Source: Phoronis ovalis
Lineage: Eukaryota; Phoronida; Phoronidae
Direction of reading: 5' to 3'
Assembly (NCBI GenBank): GCA_028565635.1
Contig: JAOXYB010015853.1
Span: forward strand, 1 to 57,541
DNA: 57,541 bases
The notes beneath the pieces were generated by a model that was not told the DNA's origin, did no database searches, and saw only the letters and a list, made by a program, of their open reading frames with translations. Shown here piece by piece: positions 25,019 through 37,100 of this stretch. Position 1 is the first letter of the stretch. Every line of letters starts with the position of its first letter. The translations under genes and the position numbers were made by a program.

Positions 25019-25183
25019 ATGAAGTACGGGAAATTAATTCTAATTTTGCAAGCATGTTATGGATATTTTCTTTGGGTTAGTGAGGCCAGTATTCTCAGAT
25101 TCGAACCAGGACATGATTATCACTATACATATGCTGCAACGAGTAATATATTTGGACTGAAAAACATCTCTACAATTATCAAG
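25019..25183 (+). CDS. Gene C exon 1: signal peptide and start of LLTP domain
   Basis: The ATG at 25019 (context GTAAAATGA) opens MKYGKLILILQ, a hydrophobic stretch, and likely cleavage around VSEAS. Then comes FEPGHDYHYTY, the classic first strand of vitellogenin-type N-domains (pG..Y.Y.Y). It ends in phase 0. An in-frame TTG upstream at 25004 adds only MKCSK-like residues and is not needed. Confidence 0.8.
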
Positions 25184-28100
25184 GTAAGGCGCTTGTCTTG
25201 GATGTTTAACATTTACTTATTTATTGTTCCTCTTTATCGTCATTGTATTATTTTTAATTACTTTTGATTTACATTCCTGACTTGTACATCTAGTCTCGGC
25301 ACTTAGTAAACTAGTAACCAGAGGTACACTCAAACACCGGACACAAACGTGTGTCTACATATGGCGTTTCCAGTGCAACTAGTTTTAAGCAAAAGAATAC
25401 AAATTTGTGTTTAGATAGCTTAACATAAATTTTATTAATTTAAACCTCGATCCCAGGATTTCGATACATGTATCAGTTACAAGCAGTGGCAAAAATGCGA
25501 ACTTTTATTAATATCATGTATCAAATGTCAAACAATACAAAAGAAATCCAACCTGATATCAAATTTGTTGTTTATACTCATAGTTACCTAAATTGACATT
25601 TCGCCTAACTTTCATACAGTCTGAGAACAAGGAAATACTTATAATATCTCTTAGACCTTTTATACCCGGTCTTACTAGTCTAGTAATTAAAATATTTCGG
25701 TACCAAAAGTTGCATGTGTAAAGGCTCTTTATAATAGGTAAATAACTTCAAAGGAATAAAAATTAAGTTTAATTACAATAAGAGCTTCCGCTGGTAATTA
25801 TTTAATTCCCAGGCTTCGATTCTGCTCCTTGGAATTTCCGCTAGCACTGATACTGTTGTTACTGTTGTCTTTGCTACAGGATTACATGCCCACTCCGGGG
25901 CCCACTCGCGTTGGGCCCCATCCCATCCCAAGATCAACAAGAATTTAGATAACGACGGAACAAGTGTGTTTTCAAGACAACTGTGTCTATAAACAAAAGT
26001 TACTTTTGTACTAATTGTATTTGTTATATTTGTACAGTGTTTATATAATTTTATGTTTTTTAGCATCCTCGTGGTGGACAGCAATAATAAAGTTATTTCT
26101 TCTCCACTCACAGTCACTGTGTTGTTCCTTGATGCCCCTGCAGCATCGGGTATTAAAATTAAATAAGGACTTGAATTAAGAGGGAAAAAGCCCTCGACAT
26201 ATTTCAAGTACTTCCTTGTGCCATTTTCTTCATTTGGACAAAATGTGTCCAATTCATTATGTAATATTCTTGATTTGTTATTTTTGAAGAACACAAACAT
26301 TTAAGCTTATATCTTACACCCCTTACACTGAATGTAATCATATATTTCGTGTATAGTGCCGAAAGTCTCCTGTTCATGATATATCGGGTTAGGGGTAACC
26401 CTAGGACGCCTAAAAAGGGACATCTAAAGTGACACCTGGAGGCGATTACTCAAAAGAAACCATAGGAGATATTATAATGATTTTTGAATATTCACGCTGA
26501 AATCTTTAATGTTGTTTTTGTTTTATTTCAAGCTTCGAGTTCGACATATTAATAGCACCAGCGATAGTACGTTAAATCGACTGTATGTTGACAGCTTCTT
26601 TCAACGCACAGATGAAGGTCATGGTTAGTATTGGACGATTCATACAATTATTCATTTTTAACTGAGACTAATATAACTAAGTTATATTAGTCTCAGATTT
26701 TTAAGCGAAATTAATTTTGTTTAAAGTTTGAGAACCGCAACCATTTTTTATATGTAAAATTAAAACCGTTTTTTCAGAACTGCTATTTCAATTATTTAAA
26801 CCCTACTTTCAATTTTGTACTTTTTTACGTAAAATAAGATTAAAATAAAAGTAATATCACTAGAAAAAATAGACTAAAAAGATAAATAATTGACTTTACG
26901 AACGTGCAACAGTTATAATTAATAGCTCGTTTAAATTACAAACCATCTAATGATTTTAAATTTGTTACTTGTGATCTATCTGTATCGATTTTTGTTTAAA
27001 CTTGTCATTCAGTGCTGTTCATGAAACCTTTTATATATTGCAGTTTCTGAAAACCCATTAAATTGGACACTCACTCACCCGTAAGTATAATTCATAATTT
27101 ATTCCTAATTTGCTTAGATGTCTCTTTTGGTATAAGGTTGATGCCTACGTGAATTTTACATGTGGGGGAAATGATGATACTATAAAATCAATTTATTTAT
27201 TTACCTAGCTAGTTACATTAATCTTTAAATTGGCTTTAAATGAATTCAATCTCAACCTGTAGAAAGAATAGTTTGTAATTTGTAAGCAAAACTGGTCCCA
27301 GCTTTTTTAATTCAAACATAAAGTCGCTTTTATTGCACGCATTTAGATTCTAAAATGAGGGGATATATCACCTTATTAAAGATTGCAAAATTCATAGTTT
27401 AGATTAACCATTGCCTAAGTTATGATATCGAGTGAAATAAAATTCAGTATCATCAAATGTTTATGTGCAGTCATTCATCAGACCTTATTTTTAGTTTTTG
27501 CCATACAGTGGTTGTCATACAGTGGTACAGCATGTATAGGCGCTTTTCTTCATTTCTTAAATTTTATTTTAGATTTCTTTTCAAGAATAATAAAAACGGA
27601 CTCATACATGTTGTTTACTATGATGAACGAGAAGAACATGAGCTTATTACTTTAAAGAAAGCAATCACAAGTGTGTTTTCTGCACATGTTGAGGTATGTT
27701 CATTTTCGCATAAGACTCGGTACTCTTCTCGGAAGAGAGACGTAAAACATTGTAGTGTTGAACTCTTTATAAAGGGAGATTGGAAACTACTTTCTTTACC
27801 CGCCAAGCTTGAAAACGGCACTCGCTAGTCAGCCATAAAATGTGGTTGGTAAATGTTCAGAAAGAAATGTGAAGGCAGCATACTTCGTTTGGTAAATATT
27901 CTGTGCACATATTATTGATATGTTTATATATATATCCTAGATTCAGAGATTTACAGATTCTATTAGCAAACGAGGGTGAAACATGAAATCTTCAGATATC
28001 CGTCATATATTAATTATTATATTTAATTATTAATATATAATCTTTTTTAGACTATCATGTACTTATACTGTTATAGAATGAACGAACTAGTTAAGTTAGT

Positions 28101-31100
28101 GATACAAAGTAATCTGTGATACGGGGAATCTACTCGAATAATACGCTGGTAGCGCTAGCCGGAACTTGTTGTACAAGAAAATTCTTTGCAACTAGTACTA
28201 AATTCTAATTAATACACCATTTATGATAGACATGGTGATCATGTACAAAACAAAACAAACTACTTAAAACAAATACTAACTACTACTAGTACTAGGTACT
28301 ATGACAATAGTAGTCCTAGAATTCATTGGTAGCAATTTACATGGAAAGTGACCCATACAAAGGTGGTGCTTTTTCCACGCATAAATAAACTTATTTGTTA
28401 TATCCACATTGCTTGAAAGGTAACAATCATTATGAACGTCAAATTCCCTATACAATTCAGCTCTATCCTATAGTATACAGTGCAATGGCATATAAAATGA
28501 ATTTCGTCTTCCACATGCAGTTGTATAATCAGTTGTCTACCTAATATTTGAAGCTTAAAAACTAAACTGCTATAGTAGCAATGTAATGTTAATAAATATA
28601 GATATTATTTTTATACTTTTGTACACTATATTATACAGTAGTAATATGCATCTATAGAATATCTTTATATTCCGAAATAAGTAAACTATTACATTAAATA
28701 AATGTCCAAGATAAGTCATGTGATGTGGTTCGTCAGTTTAATAAATGAAATCTAACCCATAGGGTTCCTTACCACCTGTCGTTATTGAGGTCATATTAAC
28801 ATGGTTAAGAAAGTGAATGGGCAATATTTACACTGTTAATTGGTCGATTATAGCACTTCATAAACATGAAATCACTATTATAATTAGTAATTCACTATCA
28901 CATTTATTTGTTCTAATATCATATATTTAACTCACAATTAGCTATATGTAGGAACTAGCAATATATATCAAGCTTGGAAGATTTGGCTATTGTCATGACA
29001 AATGTTGAACTGCTCCTTTTAAAAAATGTCTGAGTACCTAGTAAATGTTTTTGGGTATGTTTGTAGTTTCAAGCAGGATCTGTTTGGAGTTACATTGTGA
29101 ATGAAACAGACCATGGAGGAGAGAAGGAGCATCATTATTTTGCAGAGCGTCACCATGACAACAGCATTCATCTCAAACGTTTTCACAACAGCATCACAGA
29201 TATTGAGAGGCATCATCAGCAGGTAACTTTGCGATAATGATTAAAAGACATTAAAGTGATGTAACTGCTTTGATGTTTTAACCCACATTACAAGACTTTC
29301 CAATATACATTGTAACTGTATGTTGCTTCAGGAATAAGATGTAATAATCATCTTATTATGTAATTCTAGGATTTGAAATGAATGGTATACTGGTTAATAA
29401 ATAAAATGTTCCTTTGTTATAGGATTAACTGTAAGCAATAAAAAATTAAATGAATAAATGCCATAAGCTTGCCAAGTTCATTATTTGATCATATAAAATT
29501 CAATTGTATCAAAGCCGTTAAATGACAGGCATGTAGATGTGTGTGGTTGGTTGTTGGAAGGTCTGATTCATAGCTACACACTTCTATTCCAGACTCAGTT
29601 ACATTCTGAAAAAAGCTGTTACTATTAAAATGATAGAAAACATCATAAAATGAAAAAAATGCTTTTGTGATCTTATTAGCATTAATCTTTGTCAGTACAT
29701 AACCAGGAATTTTATAAAATATTTCAATATAAATTTGCTTCAATTTTAGATTATGGAAATTTCTTCCCAACATGAAATTCAAGGAGTTACAGGAAGTGAT
29801 AAAGTGCTACTTAAAGATAAATTACCAACTTCACAGACAAGGTAACATAAATATGACAGAGACAAATTCAGTGGTAAACAATCAGAAAGGTGTAGCACAT
29901 CTAACATATTCTTTTTTGCCAGCTTTACATTGCAAAATTTCTGTAGTATGAGTAGATATTACTTTGATATAGTTGGTAAACCGTTTTATAATTATGGTAG
30001 CTGGACCATGAAACAATTGAAGTTGGTACCGCTTTAGAATCTTTAAAAATGGTAAACAAATGGACATTTTAACTTTGACTTGTACATTATTTCTGTTACC
30101 TATTTTTACTAAAATACATACGCGACAAACCATTTCATGTTGTTTTTTATTGCAGGAAGCCGCTTACTTCAGAGTATGTAATAGAAGATAAAAGTGACAG
30201 GGGTAAATATATCATTCTGTAGTTTTAGTCTTGCTACAGTATATCCCATTGTACATAATGTACTTATTAAAACACGTTGAGGTCTTTTAAGTATCATACT
30301 TTTTTGAATAAAAACCTTGGATGCTATTTTTCACCCCCCTAATAAATGTTACATGTAACTGACTAGTAAGGGATTTGCCGTGTGTGGAATTATATGAATG
30401 TGCTTTCTCCCTGGACTAGTAAAATCGATTATCAGACACACACATACCGTCATCAAAAGGTGAAAGCTGCCACAAACAAGATTTGCCTTGTAGATGTTCT
30501 GCCAGATTCCTCAGTAATCTGGATAATTTATTTTATACCCTTATGCTTCATAGGTTTTCTGAATTTATTTCAGATTTTCCTGATATTGAAAGTTCCTCTT
30601 CACTCATAGTGAAGCTGGAACATAAAACGTAAGTTTTTATAGAATCTGTCGCTTTGTGTCTTATTCATCTGGTATTGATTTTATCAAAAAACAAGTTATC
30701 AGTTGTCAAGGGTGCCAGTAACTGCAGACTTTATTCTTCCTAGTCCAAATTGTTTTGTTTCATAATATAAGTATTTAGATTTGATTTGTCCAACTCATCT
30801 GAATAATTTTGTTTTTTTCCAGGCGTCATGATGAAAACTTTCATATGCATTATGGGCTGAAACAAGACATCATTGTGGCTAAAATGGTAACCAAACTTAA
30901 TGAAACTACTGTTTCCTGAATTTAATCTAGTATAGGGCACACCTTCCTTGTTGAGATGAAACATGAAACGTCTGCAGGATGTGGTGAAAATTTCTAATTA
31001 TAATTATGAAGAATATTATTTGTTAGTTTTTTCAAAACAAAAGTTTTCCTCCTTTTTATATACTCTAGTTTTATAAAGCTTCAGAGTACAAGAGCAAAGC

Positions 31101-34100
31101 TGAATTTATTGATGGTACACATACATGTAATAAACATATATTTCTCACCTGAAAAGTGACTAGGTTACACAAAATATGTCTGCAATATTAATAATGCATA
31201 TGCTAGTCATCAGTGAATGCAGTTATTCATTTTATCTTGTAGCCTCCAAAAAAGCGGGTAGCTATAGCAAATGTTAAAGCGGAGATAGATGCATCTTTAA
31301 GTTGCATCAGAGGTTTCACAAACAAATGTAAGCTTTAATTTACTGTAATTTGAACAAAATGATAATTTTAATGTTAGATCCTTTTATTTCTTGATAACCT
31401 TGCTTCTACTGGTAAACCTGAACTCATTTTCTTTACATTAATGTGGTTCCACTTGGTTTATGTCATGTATGAAACAAATAAATTGTATGTTTACTTCTGT
31501 CATCTTTACTAAGTTAAGTATTGTATAGAAATTATATTTTTTGCTCATTTTAGATGCAACAAATAGAACAGAATGTGTTGCAACATTAAAGAACACGTTA
31601 GAACTATTAGAAGATCAAGATCTTGTTATCCTAGCCACTAGGTACCTAAATCAGTCGTGCCTCCAAGGTGATACTGTTTGTCAAGATGAACGATTTCTCT
31701 TCATTGATATGTTATCCCAGTTAGGAACAGCTGAGGCACAAACTATGATTGTGAAGTATGTTTTCAATGTAACTGATCTAAACAAGGAGGAAATTCGTCG
31801 AAGTTTGTTTCATTTTATTGCTTTAAAAGAACCTATTACGGTAAGTATAGCAGATCAGTTTGATACCTGCTTTATAATGGCAATATATCAGCAGTTTATT
31901 CAAAATAAATGCAAATTTATAGCCATGGTTATTGTTTTGACTCAAAACCCAATTTTCATTAATACATTGACAATGACTGCCATAATGCTTACCATATAAA
32001 TTATCTGATTACTCCATGATCCAAGTTACTAATTGAACTGACCAAGCATAAAGTAAATTTTATTGTTATTTACAAGCAAAGAAGTGTTCATAACTGCAAA
32101 TAAAGTTATTTGTAAGTTTTATATATTACATTTTATTTATTTTATCTGTTTTGATTTTAGGAGGTGTTAAATGCAGTGTGGACACTGTGTTTTGGCATCA
32201 ATGATGAAAACCATGGTAAATATGTAGTTATGATACTTGAACTTGTACTTTTTTGTGAATTTTTTTTTAATCAGCTGTAGAATGGATTTATTTGTCATTT
32301 CTTTTTGTATGTGATAAAAAGGAATTTCGGAATTTAAGAGAATCTGCTGTATACTGCTTAAAGGGTATAAAATAAATACTGTAACTTTATATTGTTACAG
32401 GAACTCATAATGTGAGTGCTAAGGACACGCATAGAGCATGTTTGACCTTGGGAGCATTAGGAAAGACACTAGCAGAAAAAGATCCAAAAACTTCAAAGAA
32501 AATTGTAAGAAAGCTGACCAGTTGGCTTGGGTATCATGATGGAAGTGAGTTTGTTTTTTTGTATTTAATGATGAGGAGGTTGATATTTTTTTAGAAGCAA
32601 GTGCTATAGGGGATTTTGTAATAGCAGCATTTATTTGCAAGACCTGGTCTATATTTGCAGATTACTGATGATTTCACCTTAACACAGCTAGCCAATTACA
32701 GTGAAATTTTAACTTTAATTTTGCAATGTCGTATGCGGTGAAAAGCTACTACATTACTGATTTCTCTACTTTTTATTTTGAAAAGTTTCTGTGTTTTTAT
32801 TAACATGTAATCCAAAAAATGATTAGATAGCATTGTGCCAGCATGAAAACTGAGATACGTCATCAGTTTTTATTTACTCATGATATATAGTGAAAGTTAT
32901 TTTTTCATTACTATTTAGGCAAACCATCAAGAGTAAAGCGATCATTATCTGAGCAGAATAAAACAGAAGAGCATTACAGAGTATCTAAGATGGTCCTCAT
33001 ACATGCCCTGGGTAACACTGGTCACGACGATGCTTTGAACCATATTGTTTCATACCTGCAAGGCAATGCTGGACATTCATCATGGCGACGAGCAAGTGTC
33101 AGTGCTCTAAGATGGTTCAAATGTAGGAAGGTAAACTACATTGTATAGTCTATAACATTTTACATACAGAATATATACTAATTATAATTTACTTGAAATT
33201 CTATAATTTTTGCATTTTGCGCTGAATGTATTGTATATTTTACACTGAATGTATTGTATATTTTACACTGAATGTATTGTATATTTTACACAATGTAATT
33301 GTATATTTTACACTGAATGTATTGTGTATTTTGCACTGAATGTATTGTATATTTTACACTGAATGTAATTGTATATTTTGTGTAGAGTGCTGAAAGTCTC
33401 CTGGAGGCCTCGCTGAATGATGTTCATCACATGGTTAGAGAGATGTCATTTAAAATGTACAAGGACCATCCACAATCAAAGAACATGACCGAAGAAGAGG
33501 AAAATATGGTGTTGGCGTAAGTTAAGAAAAAAAACAAGTGCTTTAAAGTGAGATGTACAATTATAAAGCATAATATCAAATGATTTTCAACACAATATTT
33601 GCAAATATTAAATTCAGAAATGGGAATTCTTGTTTTATCAACTTATTATTGGGTCTTACAACAGTCAAAACTTTTGTTGTTATAATAATCTTTACTCGTG
33701 CCTTCCCTGAGCTACTTCCCATTTACACTAATCTGATTAATATGTGAATGAGAAAAAAGACATTCAGTTTTCTGGCTTCAACAGGAGTCACTAACACTGA
33801 AAACTAAAACTTTGTACTGTAAATTTTCAGAATTTCACTACACTATTGTTCCATAATTTGAATTAAACACATTTTATTTGCAGACATCGTTACACATATC
33901 CCACAGTAGTTCGTGTGAAAAGAGGAGGTCTGGCGGATCTGCTAGCAAAGTTGAGTTTCAAACTGGAAATACCTGGTGTAGATTGGTCCAAAACTGTAGG
34001 TACCTCGGCAATCGGTGCAGCCTTCGGACTGATTATTAGAAATAGAATGGAACTGGAACTAAGTAAGCATATGGCGAAATAACTTAATCAATTTAAAATT

Positions 34101-37100
34101 TGAGGTGAAATACTTGTTTTGTCAAAATACCTACTAATCTTTCTAATTGTTAATAGATAACAAATATGTTTCAATCTGGTACTGCCATAATTTTAAATAA
34201 AATGAATAATATAATTCTATAATATGTAAGTAAAACACCTATCAGTTATAATACTAAAATGCTGCTACTATTGACTCCCATTTAAAATGCACAGTTACTT
34301 TTCTAATAAAGGTATGGCATATTTATGTTTGTTTTATCAATATTCCAAACACAAATTTTCATGACAAAATATTTTTATTTTTACAATTTAAATTTAAAAA
34401 ACCATATTGCACACTAATATTTTGTAAAGCTCTTAAGTGGATTCTGTAGGATAAGTAGCTTAGGTGACTCTGATGTTTTCTACAATATACCATTTAATCA
34501 TGTTGTTTTTGGCAGACATTTTGATGTGACAGATACATTCCCATATTTTATTACAGAACCATTGTCTGGATTCTTTGAAATTGACGTTCACAATGAAGCA
34601 TATGCTACAGGTCTCTTAGGAATAGTTGGACTACGTTTTGACATTTTCCGTGTTTTAGCTTGCTATGAAGGGCATATCAGATATGATTTAAATGTTTTAA
34701 AAGTAAGTGATATGATCTCATTGCTATTTGTCCTGTATGCTGAAATTGTTTCTTTACAAGTATTATTTTCTTGACAATCCATGAGCATGTATTTTGTTAA
34801 ATTGAAAGAAACAAATAAAAAATAAAAAGTATACATGTTATGATAAAGCTTACACTTGGGGAAGGAGGTAATTGCATCCTTTCGGCAGAATTTGCATATA
34901 ATTAATCAAAAAGCTAATAGATTATTAGATTAATGAGAATTATCTGAATTTATCAGATAAATCTTTCGGTATTTGGGCAGATAAGGGATGCATATCAATT
35001 GAATATTTCGTGTGTTTTTTTGTTAAACCGTAATGTAATGAATATCTTGATGAAGGTGGACAAACTACTGAAAGATCCGTGATTTCCATTCTTTGTTGTG
35101 CTCTCACAGTATGTGGTTTACAACTTTTTGCAGATACTTTGTTAAGAAGTTTTAATTAGTGTTCCATTCAATGTTATTAGATTTTGCATCAAAGCTAATT
35201 AAATTTCTTTTTCAGGATTTTGGTATCAATGATATATCAGATCTAGCAAAGGTATTTGACAAAATAGTGGATACAATCCGAGTTCCTATTGTACGAGCTA
35301 TTGAGAGATTTAAGGCAGTCATAAACTTACTGAAAGGAAAAGGATTGAAAGGAATTCTTGAAGATCTCATCAATATTGTTAGAAATTTTCCTAATAAATT
35401 AAAATTGTTAGTGGATCGAGTTATAGAATTTTCAAAAGAAGTTGCCGATTATGAGGGTCTACCTTGGGTTAGGAACATCAAGCGTGTTTATAACCGAGTG
35501 AAATATTTTGTCGAAGATGTCAAATCAGACGTGATGAATTTTTATAATGTAAGTGTCTGTATGTATACCTGATTTATCAGAAATCTTTTCTCCAGCTGGA
35601 GGTCTAAACAATAATGCACAAATAACCAATGTTTGTTGGTAGGCTGGTGTGCTTTTTAATTTTTCTTTTACGTAGCATAGATACATAGGACTTTGTATGT
35701 TAAAACACATATTCTTTTATTATCAGCAAAAAAAATTTTAAGTGAAAAAGCTATCCTAACTAGAAGCTCATCACAAAGTTTCTTCATAAATTGAAACTTT
35801 TGGAATACAGTATACAGCGTATGTATCATGGAAATACTGAAATCTAGAGGGTAAAGCAAAGTGTGTCTAGTATTTGTGCTGCTGTGAGAGTTGTATCATA
35901 ATAGAGGCTGTTGTGGCTATCCAGTATCAGTTCAAACACTGATTTTCTGCCTTGTTCAATAGTGATATGGGTATGTTGTCAAATTTCAGAGTATTGTAGA
36001 CACGATCACTGTTACACTGCCCTATGCTGCCAGACAGATTATTGATGCGATAAAACTTATAGTTGATGGAGTAAAGAAGTTATTTAAAAACCCATTACAG
36101 GCCATCTCAGGTGTCGCCAAAGCAATTCTTAAGTAAGTTGATTAAAGAGTATTTAAGATGCGGGTTTTTTACATTAACTTAAAATTTGTTTCTTTGACCA
36201 TCAAGGTACAGAAAACCTTGGGTAGTCATGGCTCATGTGAAATCTGTTATACCAGCTTGTCTATAGCAAAGCATGTAATTTTAGCCTTTCAGTTTGCAAT
36301 TTATTCCTTTTTCACAACTTTTTTGTTACTAAATTGAAAGAAGGTAGATCTCATAAAATTAAAATTTGAATATATTATACAGAATTCGACTATCATTATC
36401 CATGGTTGTTGGTGCAAAGCAGAAGATTGTAGAGTCCTGTTTCTTCTTGTCAGGTAAGTGGATTAGTCCTGCTGACAATGATTTGAGTTAACACAATTAT
36501 TAATCTTGGCTACTTCAGAGTGCAGAATGGAAGAACTTAATGTAAATTAAGTAAACTGTTCCATAAGGTGCTGTTCTAGCATATTTAAAAATATTTAATT
36601 AGACTGAATGTGGTATTGTCCTGGATACAGAAACCAGGGGCCTTCTCAATAAGATTATCTTTTAAGATACACAGGGAAGCAGGTCCAATACCCTATCTTG
36701 TTGGTGAGATATAACTTCTTTGTGAGATTTTCTATTGTAAATTAAAAATGGATTCCTTGGCCTGCTTATTAATATTTGTATTTTATAATTTGTTTACTAG
36801 GTAAACTTCCATACTGGATGAACTTCGGTACTGAATTCACTGAAGTTTGGGAAGATGTTATGGCTGCCATGTCTGAAGTCATAAACTTTATTCAACGACT
36901 TTCAAAATATGACTACTCTAAATCTGTAGATCTCCGTGTAGGCACTGGAGATGGTCTGGTCACTGTGGTAAGTCTAAACAACAGAGTTCTTGGTTTAACG
37001 AGCCAACAAAGTCTGTAACCATTGTATTGATAATTATTTAGAATTTTAAAATTCTGCCTACTTTAATTATATTATATGGTTACTCATAAAATATTCAAAC

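Larger units (their letters stand above)
25019..33923 (+). other. Gene C vitellogenin/LLTP N-terminal domain
   Basis: Exons 1-16: 25019-25183, 26533-26623, 27044-27080, 27573-27693, 29067-29222, 29750-29841, 30156-30202, 30574-30628, 30823-30886, 31243-31327, 31554-31840, 32161-32215, 32401-32544, 32919-33130, 33386-33516, 33884-34062 (the domain ends within the last). Visible hallmarks are the PGHDYHYTY strand, a small strand exon with FLFKNNKNGLIH, a strand with LKKAITSVFSAHVE (compare the N-L-K-x-G-I-L-x2-L-Q region of vitellogenins) and a helical superhelix with ECVATLKNTLELLE, FLFIDMLSQLGTAEAQ, VLIHALGNTGHDDALNHIVSYL and WRRASVSALRWF. This is the family's lipid-loading/receptor module. 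The many small exons also match LLTP genes. Confidence 0.8.

Noticed and set aside
25773-26300. 175-codon antisense open frame in the first intron of gene C
   Set aside because: No signal peptide, domain pattern or splice partners; it lies within a well-bounded intron. A transposon remnant cannot be excluded.
27422-27655. Plus-strand frame with a hydrophobic stretch (possible membrane protein)
   Set aside because: It overlaps gene C exon 27573-27693 out of frame and is mostly intron.
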